Assembly (NCBI GenBank): GCA_012861695.1
Contig: JAAOOA010000086.1
Span: 5,687,885-5,751,884, forward strand
From: Trematomus loennbergii
Lineage: Eukaryota > Chordata > Actinopteri > Perciformes > Nototheniidae
Direction of reading: 5' to 3'
Length of the DNA stretch: 64,000 nucleotides
The notes beneath the pieces were generated by a model that saw nothing but the letters and a program-made list of their open reading frames with translations, had not been told where the DNA came from and ran no database searches. Shown here piece after piece: positions 27,101 through 39,100 of this stretch; position 1 is the stretch's first letter; each line of letters begins with the position of its first letter. Both the position numbers and the translations under genes were made by a program.

Positions 27101-30100
27101 ATTCAGTAAAATGCCTCTATCACTAATGGCAAAGATTTCCCAAAGGTGACAAGTGGGTAAGTCAAGAGAAGAATGTCAGACAGCTTTTTAATTTGCAATT
27201 TACAACAAAAAAGATGCTGATGCTAGGAGTGGCACTGTCCTGATGTAACATGCATGATGAAAGGAATTCAATTCTACTTCATTTATTCCAGTTGTAGCAT
27301 ATTTGAATGCCACAAGACAAAGTCTAAAATGATAAGTTGCTGTAAAAGGCAAGCCTACCTTTTGGTGGTCCCGGACAGAGACAGCAGCATAAGTCCATCT
27401 TTGCTGAGCGAGCGTCTTCGCAACTTTTAGAGAAAAAACTAAACTGCCGGGAAGTCAGATCTGACCTCACGACATTGTGTTCTGATGAAAACCAGGGGGG
27501 CGTGCTAAAAAAAGCCCAAAAAAAACAGAAAAGCGGAGGCACGGCTGGGAAGTGAAAACTAGACAGCGCTGCGAGTTTGCCTTAATTTGTGAGGCTTCCT
27601 CTGTGGAAACAGCATCTCATGCGTGGTGGTTTCTGACGAGCGCCACTGGATTGAATCCATGTGCCGGGCTGCAGAAACTCCCTGGGACACATTTTCTAAC
27701 AGGATTTAAACAAAGAGCGGAAAACAAGATTTATTGCCAGCAAGCTACCATAACAAAGGCTTCTCTGTGGAAGCCATGGAAAAGTTGGACAGTTTAAATA
27801 TACCCCCCCCATCCACAGGATAAGGATAATAATGTATGACTACTTAATTGATTTAAAGTTAAACAGTGGGAGCTGTAACATATGATACCAGAAAGAATAA
27901 GAAAACAATGATAATGTATTATCTATACTAAGCACACATCTATACAGAAGCATCTTTGTATACAATTATTGCTTCTGTTTGTCCATCATTCTGATGTAAC
28001 TGTACTATACCCTCTAGTTGCAGTATCTTTCATGTAACACTACAAATAATCAGTGCTGAAAAAACGGACCTATTTGATTTCTTTTTGTTAAAAAGCCAAA
28101 CATGTCCTGGTTCCAGTCTCAAATATGATAACTTTGTTTATATTATTGCAGGTCAAATATATATTATTTTTCTTGGACTGGAAAAAAGATTCATGGAAAA
28201 TGATAATCCCCAGAAAGTATAAAGTGTGCTTCTATTGAAGGCAACATGTGTATCCTAAAGGTATGTTGTATATGCAGCTGTGCATCACTGAGCCTCACCA
28301 GGCCTGGTACTTCACTGCGATGCTTGTATTCACCCATAACACTACTATGCAGTGGAGAAAGACGTGGAGCAGCCTGTCAGGGTCCTCCGGCTGCCCACAC
28401 CCTCTGCATTTAACACCATGGAACATGATCCCAGACACTGCCAGGCAGTGCGGGTGGTGTGTGGAGCTCAAGGTCTCCTGGGTAAAGTTATAAACTATCA
28501 TCTGAACTCTTTTTCTCTAAATGAACGCTCGCTGTACACATCTGGGATCATAAATAACCAGACAAAAAGGGTGCAGTTCTGGATTTTAAAAGAAAGAGAA
28601 ATCTTAGGAATCTTTAAACAACATGTTGCCTGTTTAGCACAAACACAAAGCCCCTATCCTGGACTGTCCTCGAATACACTGCAATGAGAGCCACACCCAA
28701 ACCTGCCTCAGGCTCTTTGGTCCAGACTCACACTCACCATAAAGCATTTCTGTGCTGACACCTTTTGGTAAGAAGACAGAACTGTTCAACAATGAAGACT
28801 TCCTACCTTGGCCGTGTTGAATCAAAGCCTCCATGGAGTCTCGTTTGCAATTCATTTCCATTGTTTCTCAAGTGGTTTCTATATCCTATACTAAATGCAT
28901 TACATAGTATTATGACACAGCAGGTTAGTGAATCTGAGTGCTGCTGTAGCTGGTCCTTTCAAGTACAGTATGATCTTTGTAAATGTTGGAGTTTACGTTC
29001 ATTGCAGGCTGGGCTAAAACACTGAAGGGCAGATGAAAGGTAGCAACTGCCACATGTTCCCATCTGGACTGCTTCGCCCCTTATGCCGAGGCACTGGCAG
29101 GAAAAGCTGAGTGTGGTTTAATGGGACTCACATTTCCCCAGTCCCTCTGCTTAGTCATATATCAGCCCTGACAATGGAAAGCTAAGAGGAAGGCTGCATA
29201 TTAAGGTAAAGCCTGGGCTTTAGAAATATTTAAAACAGAAATTCCTGATGTTCTGAAGAGAAAGAAGAAGTGGACGGTCTCTGCACGTTAATAAAGTGCA
29301 ATACAGTAGCAGGACAGTATTTAAAACAGATCACTTTTCCCCAGCAGATGGCAGAGTAAAGGCCATACCAACAAAATATACATGTACATACAGTAAACCT
29401 TATGGAAAACTGAATTTCGGTAGGTTTTGAAATAACAGTAAATGTGTAAAAAAATGTAATTCTGCACAATCCATAAAAAAAAAAAGAATTCTTGAATACT
29501 AGTCCCTAATATCTACAATTTAACAAACTAGTGTTATTCAAATGAATCCCAATTGACTAAGCTAAACTGTATACTATCCATGTGTTTATATCTATTTTAT
29601 AGGCCTTGATGTATGTTCCCCTTGGGGGTGCTGCCACACTGGATGTGTGCTTTCATGTGTCAGTATAAACTATAAATAAACACTCCAGAGTGATTGGTCT
29701 GTTCTTGTATGGAACAAGCATGTATCAGCACCACTAGCCTGATGACCTGCAGGCCACACGTACTGCAGGGTTATTTGCATTTAACATAACACTTTGATTA
29801 AGTATTTGTTGTGACTGTTATATAGGGGTGTTGAAATAATCGTTTCTACGATGCATTGCGATGCGGACGAGGACGATTCGGTATCGATGCAGTGACGGAA
29901 GATAATCGATTATAGCGTAGTAACGTTGCTTCCTGATTTTCCGGCCGCGGCTTTACTATAACGTTTTTTTTTCTGTCACTTTAATATCAAATCGGTCGGT
30001 GACGCAGAGATCAGGGAACAGACGTGACAGCGGCACAGCGGCACAGCAACACCAAACACGGAGCAGTCTGCTTTATCCACCAACACAAGAACACCAGTCC

Positions 30101-33100
30101 AGAACCAACAGCAGAAGGACCCGCTCTGAATCACTCCGTGTCGCTGCGCACAGGGATTTATGTTTTTCAAAAATAATCGCGTTACAATTATGTCAGGTTT
30201 TTGGTGGATTTAATTAAGTCTTGGATTGCAGAGTATGAATGTCCTCTAGCAATTTTCAGACGATAAATATGTGTGTAAAGTTTGTGAAGGCAGGAGGAAA
30301 AAGCTTCCGCGATCACCGTCTCCTCTCCGTTCCTCCAAACCCCGCCCCCTCCCTGAAAATAATGAGTGACAGCTGATAGTGACCCGATAGAAACTTTATT
30401 ATTCACTTAATCACTGATTGAGATATGATGAAGCTAACTTAATCTCATACATTCATGGGATTTATGTAACAGTAAGACAGAGAATGTAAGTGTGCACCCA
30501 CATGCACTATTTTTGTTTGTATATGCTGTTGTCAATACTCCTGTTGTCTGCTGTGTTCAGACTCAAGTCCTGTGTGTGATGCCACATTCAAGACATTCAG
30601 TGTCCTTTTTTTAACAGAAGACCGTTGCTAGAAGCTGCAGCTAGACTGCAGAAGCATTCGTTTTTTGTTTTTGAGGATGGAACAACTTCGCACACAGATA
30701 TAGGGAGGCTAGAGCTATACAATTAATTTATTTTGGTTTATAAATTAATGTCAAGACATTTATGTTATTGATTTCTGAAGCACTTTCTAAATAATAAAAA
30801 GAGAGTTCATATGTATTTACTGCATGTATGCATTGATGAAAAAGAAGCCATGTGCAGTAATATAGAAAATTGAGGATGCAACACATTGGTATGAATCGTG
30901 ATGCATCGTGATGCATCGGGATATCGAATTTAATCGAATCGTTGACAGGATAATCGTAATCGAATCGAATCGTGAGACCAGTGAAGATGCACAGCCCTAC
31001 TGTTATAAAGAAAACATTTCAATTTCAGTTACACCAGCCTAAATTAGTTAATCAAATGGACTTGAAGTATGCAAAGGGGTATCTATTTTCTTTTTTATGG
31101 ACCATTTATTTTTACTTTGTGCAAACATCTCCATAAAATCAAATGGAATTTTTAAGTTACTTGAGATTTAAATGTAGAAATAAGACCTACACTTCATAAG
31201 TGGGCACACATCAAGCCACAGGTTGGCACAAACATTTATGCATCCAGTAAAATGATACATCATTGTCAGTCTGGCTGTTATTTAACTGTATGGACAATGA
31301 CAAGAGCATCAGTTGTATTGTAAGATGATCAAATGATCTCTCTCTTAACCTCCCAGACACAAGCAGTACCCATAGCAACGCCCGGATATCCACTGCAGAC
31401 AAGATGAAAGAGAAGGAAACAGATAAAGTGGAGAAGTAAGACAAGCTCAAACTCTCCAGGAAGTCAGGCCAGACCCTCTGAACATCCTGCTCCTCCTCAG
31501 GGTCCTCTGTGAGGAAGCTCCCAGGATCAAGGTGATATGGGAAACAACTGGAATCTCTGAAGGGACTACAGGGGCACCCTTCCTCAGAGAAGGTCTCTGA
31601 AGCTAAATACAACTCAGAGATGGCTGTCATGGTCTTGTCCACAACTTTCTTGGTATCCTCTACTGTATATCAGTTAGTGCTGTAATGAAACATTTCTCAA
31701 TTTAGGATCAATATAGTGTATCTTATAATCAACCACATTTTCTGTGGCTGTTGGTGGGGGTGTTGCTGATGGTTGGGATCAGACTTAGAAGAAGAACTTG
31801 ACTTTCAGCTGTTTCATGGTCTCAACATCACTTTCAAATTACCAAAAGTGTCTTCAGTCAACCCATTAACGTCCTCAAAAACACCTTCATCTTTAGCGAC
31901 CTTTTTTTTTCTTTTTCGATGGGCTCCGCCAACAAAGACTGCATCTTCAACCTCAGGTATTATCTCTCCAGGTGTCTTCAGGGATGGATTTGAGGTATCT
32001 AAGATCAATTATTCTGCGGCTCCTTAAATGTAGCCTACTGCAACTCCACACAGTCAGACTCTTAAAGAGCAGCAGGTGGGGGAACAACCGCCTTCATATC
32101 AAACGTCTGCAAGGGTCTAAAAAAAGGGATGGCTTGGCCTCCTTCAGTGAGTCGGGATTTCTGGTAGCTTTTTCTTTGGTAGGGAGATGGAAGCTCCCAA
32201 ACTTCTTTTGTTTGAACTTCTTTCACCCAAAGTTCTTCTCCTCTGCTGAAATCCTTGTCTCGTTTAAGAAAGGTCTCATCACCAAGCTGGATTACTGATG
32301 CATCCAACTGGTATGAGGCTCTGAAGGTTATTGGAGGCCTCGGGTTGTACAATGTGGGGACTTGTATAAACTGTATGCACATGATCAGAATACACACAGT
32401 GACTAACAAGTTGAAGGGGTGAAGGTCTGTTCTCTGGAGGCAGGTCCATGTAATCTTGTAGGTATGCAATCCCTTCGTCTGTAAGATAGTAACAGGCGTG
32501 TTTCCAAGCAAAAGTCTCCCGGACACAGCCCTTAGACTTGAGAGAGCCAGTGGCACAGTTCACCTTCAGGTTGGTGACCCCTGTGACTTCAGAGGGCATG
32601 GACTGTGGACGCTTGTCCTTCTTGGCCACAAGGACACCATGTCGAAAGAGAATATTGTAGATTGCCCTCAGATCGCATAAGGGCATTAACATACCAGCTT
32701 CTGTTTTGAATTTGGCTTTTCTTTTTAACCTCTAGGAGGAATGACGTTTTGAGATATTTCTGCATGCAGTAACATTTCACAAAAATATTTTCTTCTGCGT
32801 CAGTTTTTCTCGACACTGACAACAGTTCCATCTACCAAGTTGTCATCATGAGTTGGCATGGAGAAACAGCGAGGCTCACAACCACTCATATCTTCCTGAT
32901 TCCCAGTTAAAAGAGAAACTGTGTGGCAATGATGAGAGGGAAGAAAAGAGGAGATTTCAAGTGGGGGGGGGGGGTGTTGACAGGATGAAGACAGAAACCA
33001 AAGGATGAAAGAGAGCCGGGTAGAGAAGGTATGTGCCCTGCGGGGCTAATGGGCATTACTGCTACAAACCCAGATCCATCTAACATATCTCCTTTGTATG

Positions 33101-36100
33101 ACTAATACAAGGCAATCAAACAAAGGAACAAGCTTTAGCCAAGGTTTTCTTAAAAACATGTGCACACTAGCCACTATTATATATTCATACTTCAATATAT
33201 ATTTTCAATATTCATAGTTTACCATTACAAATCAACCATCATAAGAGTGGTTTTTTTTTTACCTAAGATTGTAAGAGTGCAGTAATTCATTGTTTTTAGA
33301 TATTGACACAATATTTAATCTATTTTTCTTTTACAAAATCAGAAGAGGAATGGTAATTTTGTAGGGATGCACTGTTCTGACTTCTTCAATCCCGATACAA
33401 ATACTAATTCCGGACTGATATCCAAATGACTTAAACACACATTCTTTATGGGAAGTAAAGTTAGTAAGAAATATTATTTTTCAATTAACTATGAAATTAA
33501 ACCACCTTCAAAAAGCATGAGAATGTATATGTAAGGCTTTGCTCTTCTCCTGATTGCTGCTTTTGTATCGAGTTAGATTGAAGCATAGTCAGAAACGTCA
33601 CATGCTTTGTCTGGTGTAAAGATTCATAACACATCACTTTGAATGGCAGTGCACACTGATAACATAGGAGTACAACTGATGCTCTGTTTGTAAAACCAGG
33701 TCAAGTGCAGTGATAAGCAGATAAAGGGAGCAACACATCAAAAGGTTTATCTGATAGAAGCAGAGATGACACACAACCCACTATCAGCAGCGCTGAGGGC
33801 AAAACCATCATCCAAAGAAAACACAAGACACGGCTGCAGCAAGTCTACCACTTTTAGAAGCAACGGTTTGGTGGATTTAACTTGTCTACTTGAGCACAAA
33901 GATACAAAATATGGCTATGGCAAATCATAGCTTGTGTTAGAGATTTTGTATTTATTTTTGGAAAGACTAAAACTAGTTCCCAGTCACTGAGATATTCAAT
34001 GATCTTTGGCCTACCCACATTCCCAGCAGTCATATCCCACAAGCCCAACCAGCCAATTCTGCAAACTTAAATGGAAAAGCCATCGAGTCATTTCTTTCCT
34101 TTAGGAGAAGACAGTTGTGCCTGTGTTTACTTCTCTGTTACTCAACCTCCTTTGGGATGATCGCCATTGGAAATTGCCACAGGGGCTATAAATACAGAGA
34201 AGAGGTTTGGAAAATGTTTGCAGGGGATGCCTTTAAATAAGGTGTTCCCTCCTCTCTGCTCAAATGTCATTCTGAAGAAAATGTCTGAATAAATAGAATA
34301 GAATAGAATAGAATGGGAGGGATGAAACCCTCTTCAATGGTCACAAATGCAGAGCACGCACAGTGACATGTTTCTCTGCTTTTAACCCATCCTAGTACAG
34401 GAGTCTAGTACTAGGAGCAGTGGGCAGCTATTGTACAGCGCCCGGGGAGCAATGGAGTGGGGGGGGAAGGGGGTGTCCGGTGCCTTGCTCAAGGGCACCA
34501 CGGCAGGGCCCAGGAGGTGAACTGGGACCTCTCCAAGTAGCAGGCCACATCCATATTTAGGTCTGTTCGGGGACTTGAACCGGCGACCCTACGGCTCACA
34601 GTCCAAGCCCCTACTGACTGAGCCACTGCCGGACAGGCTACATGCCCTCTGTATTTCACATTAAGAGTCCCAGGCTGTGCATAACGGCTAATACAGGAAG
34701 AGTGATGAGGAAAATGAGAACTTCTGCAAATCTGGTAGAACATCTGTTATATGCACTGTAAAGTTCGAAAGTTTGGAAAGTTTCAGCCGTTCTAATAATT
34801 AGCCCCTTGCACATTTTTTATAATCCTCTTAATGAAAAGCTTTGTTTGTCACCCTGTTTGTCAAGGAAAATGAATGCGAAACAGATTCCTTGCTCTCTAC
34901 TTGAAGCAATATTTCACAACAAGCGCCTGGGAGCAACAGAATGCAGGAGAGGCAATAAGCTGAGCAAGGACAGCTGAAGGACAGCAGGTCTGGCTTGAAC
35001 AGCATTGGTTAATAATTCTTACAGTTGAATAGGGGCTCTGTGTCTACGCCACTTAAAACAATGTACAAATACGTTTTAAGCACACTGTGAGCTCTGCAGA
35101 TAGAGATAACCACACCCTTATGGGACATGGCAACGTTACCACGATCACTGCAAATAATCTTTGCTCCAGACGAGGCTCCGCGGCAGATCTTACTCGGCAA
35201 TGATGTGCTGCCAGTTCCATGGTATTTTAATAGCAAGGAATGATAAACTGAAGCAATAAGTGAGCTATCTGGAAGAAGGAATCACAAATCATAATCATGA
35301 CTGACTCGCTGGGAGTGGTTAAGTGTGATAAATGTCAGGGCACATTAGGGGAGAAGAAAACAGATCTCTCACCGTGCAAACTTTTTTTTGTGATACCTTT
35401 AAAAATGTGCAGCCTGTATTGTGATGGTTATGAGGCAGAGACTTTATCTCCATGTGCTCTTCATCACCTGTGCTTTGGCTTTAAAACAAACAAAACCACG
35501 GCAACAACAGACTTTTGCTTGGTTACTACCAACAATCTCAGAGAAATGAAACTGTCTGTACCTGCGTCAAACCTCTTACAGCTTCTGCTCTAAAATAAAG
35601 CCTTTTTTTAAAACACCAAAGACAACAAAGCAAAGGCTATAACACGATAATAAATGTATATGTTATATATATACACGTTTAAAAATGTTCCAACTAACCA
35701 AATGGGAATGAATATGCTGTGTTAGGGATGGGCGACATGACAATGTAATACCTTGCAATAGTAGAATTGTGTCCACCGGTAGAGAGCCACATGGTTTTGA
35801 TGGTGCTAGCCATTCTCGCGTGATCTTAAAATACAGGACAATTAAGGCATTGTCATATACCGGGACCATGCTATAAAACTACATTTACAATAGAGGACTT
35901 TTATACATCTTCTATATGCTCTTTCAAAACCCCTATACTTTTTGGAAACTTCCTCAAATTTAGACCGGATGAAAAAAAACATTCTTGTAATTGTGATCAG
36001 CTGCCCCAGGGCCATATGTGCAACCCATGAAGAAACCCAGCATGCATAGTAACCTTTACCGGGATACACATAAAGAAGCTGGTTTATTGTGTCCCTCTTT

Positions 36101-39100
36101 ATGCCACAATTAAAGCTCTTTGCCATGGTGGGAGTGGCAGGCGACAGGAGAATGAAGAAAACTCAAGGTGACAGTGGCTGCTTTCAAAACAAACCAATTC
36201 AACTCTTTTGGAAGATGAAATGCTACCTGCATTCCAGTACAGACTTTATAGCGAGTAATTCAACTATATGGTTGTCTTCCAAGTCGTTAAACGCAATTCT
36301 GCATTTGACATTATGAAATGGAGCAGTGGGAAAAGTGGTGGTAGCAGTATTGCTTAAACAAAGTACAAGCTCATCTGGTTCAACAAACTATTCTGCAACA
36401 ATCACAATCTAGTATGCATCCAATAAGCTGATCGATCAACTGTCTACAGTGAAACAAAGCCAATACATCTGTCTCTTATGTTCTCTCTGTTCTGGGGTTG
36501 GATCTGACATGTGCCTGCCTCATGTTCGCTGGAAGAAAACAAAAACGTTATTCTGCCCAGGGCAAACTGATCATCTGCTGATATTCCTTGCAAAACTGTT
36601 CCTGGCGTTTAGAGACTCAAAACTATCAGAAACCAGTATTGTAGGCTTATGTTTGGGCGTTTAAGTTCTTGCTCTTTCTACTTATCCTCGCAACACACAA
36701 AGAAGCCTTGTTAGACAGAAGCAGTTGTGTCCCTAGAAAACCACAGGACAGCGGTAGGTCCCAGTCAGATGTGCACAGTGACTTTATCCCACCTAGGACA
36801 GTCACAAACCAGCCTTGTCTGTAAGGGAGCAAGATACTGAATCTGATTCACCAGCAGCATGCTGTTCTGTTTCTGACAAGTTGCAAAAGGCAAAAGAAGT
36901 AGCTGAAAGACTGCAAGATGACAGGTGGTCGTGGTGCAAGGTGTTTGCTATTGGAATTAAAAACATAACATGGATTGACAAGTGTGGACATGTTTTCGGT
37001 GTTCATTTTAAAAGAAAAGGTGGTTGTTAATTGTTATGGTGACAAGACATGAAAGAGGGGCAGTTAAGAGTGTTACACTCACTAGGATAAGATCTCTGAT
37101 GAGAAGCTAGTTTGTGAGAGTACTTAATCATGGACTTTTATATGAATTGGTTAAAATGCTTATAAGAAAAACTTTACTTTCGATATGGGTCATTCAAAAA
37201 GTAGTGCCATTACGAGACAGTTAGGATGGCAATGATTAGGACTTGATAGCTTATACACTAACAATATGCCTATGGAAATAAAAAACATACACATTTACTG
37301 ATTTGTAATGAAAGTACCACTAAGAACAGCAATCCGAAGAAGCTAGCATGCTGCACACACAGAATGGCAACAGTTCCATAAAAATGACCATCCTGATATG
37401 TTGATTTGAATGGAAATGTATGTTCTACTCTTAGTCTACCTCTTTGCAATGCTGGTGAAATGATTATTTTGGGGCATTTTATAAAACAAACTCCATACAA
37501 AATGAAATCCTCAACAGAATGTTGGAAGGAGCTAAAGGGTTTCAGTTAGTATTGCACAAACCTCTCATGAGGCTATAAGTGATTTTCAGTATAAAAGCAT
37601 TGGAACATGAGCTGTCTACATTGCGATTGAGGTAAAATGGCTGTCAGTGTGAGCAGTTAATGGATGCTCACAGCATCAAAGTGGCTGCTGAGGCGTCCCA
37701 GGGAGGCATGAAGCAGCTGCACTGTGGATAGAGGAAATGCTGCTCGGTGCAAAGGTGACAGGACTCACTTTCTCTAAAAGATCACACAGTTAAAAATGAC
37801 TTAGAAAGCAGCTAACTGAAGGCTGCACTTTGCAAGACATGCCAGTTTGCCAAATCAAATCATAAGAGAACTGTGTGATTAAGAGGAACCAGGCCATGGC
37901 GACAGAAGAGAGGAAATGTGAGAGTTTCCGTGTGTGGTGTGGTGTGTGTGTGGTGTGTGTGTGTGTGTGTGTGCGTGCATGCGTGCGCGTGCGTGCGTGC
38001 GTGTGTGTGTGTGTGTGTGTGCATGCGTGTGTGTGTGTGTGTGTGTCAGACTGGCCACTGCAGTGAGTCATCAAAAAACCCATGATAGGGTGTGGTCGGC
38101 CAGAAATGCCTGTAACCATGGAAGAATGACACATTACAGAAATATGAGTAAATACACGAGTCCAGAACAGTGGTCAGAGGAGGAGGCATCGCTACTGGCA
38201 ACCCAAAAATAGGCACACTCTTCCTGGAAGTGAAAGCTGTGATTCATCACCAAAAGTTGCAGACGATAAAAACATCAAAAGACTGGCAGTGTGGGTGCAG
38301 GATGAGGTGAGCAGACTGGTTTTGATATTATTTTGAAGAGGACATACATATTCCCTTCAAGGTTATGAAATACATATAATCCCAAAATAAAAAAACACAA
38401 GGATGAGAAGTTGAATTATTAAAAGGAATACTTATAATTTGAGTATCTCCACTATTTTGTATGTCTGAAACTCACAGTTTCTACACTACACAGCTATTTG
38501 CACCACTTCTTCAACATTACCCAGAAGCTCTGCTGCAGGCAAGGATTTCTTACAATACTACTGTGCATACCGATCTCAAGAAGAAGTCAATTAGACAGCA
38601 GTGTTGTTCACATTTTTTCTATGAACATTTTGACTTTTTGACATTCTCTTGTGGCCCTGGGTCACTGGTGGAATGTATTGAAACTGCTGTGAATCTAAGC
38701 AGAGTACTGAGTGTTCCTTTAAGCTCTAGTTGATAGACGAGAGTACTACACCAAACCTTTTGCAGCAATTTAATATTTCTAGCAAGCTGCCAAAGGAGAT
38801 AAGCTCTAAGCTTCAAAAATAAAGTTTATGTTGGTATGTTCAAGGTTCAAGGTTCTTTATTGTCAATCTGACATAGCTACAGAGTAATTATGTAGTTGAA
38901 AATCTTATGTCACAGGCTTCTCCAACAATGCAACATAATAACATGTTCTTGTTGTGGCTGTCATTTAGGGATACTCCTGCAGATGAGGGCTGTTAGAAAT
39001 GGCACTGTTCCCTAAAAAACAAAATAATATTTAAGAAATGTTCTCAGTGATGCAGAATGGCACTGAAAGCCTAATTGAAACACAAACCAGGGTGTTATGG

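Noticed and set aside
28736..28752. Tiny exon MLY plus G before GTGAGT, phase 1.
   Set aside because: Ten coding bases are too few to separate from chance, and there is no promoter or homology support.
32405..32692. Processed pseudogene of ribosomal protein S10.
   Set aside because: The residues follow plectin's S10 domain (KKDKRP, GVTNL, VRETFAW), and it lies in the plectin locus on the plectin strand.
34560..34632. tRNA gene.
   Set aside because: It is the head of a SINE whose body continues to about 34378.
37790..38212. His/Thr- and Cys/Val-rich open frames.
   Set aside because: Products of the GT/GTGC microsatellite.
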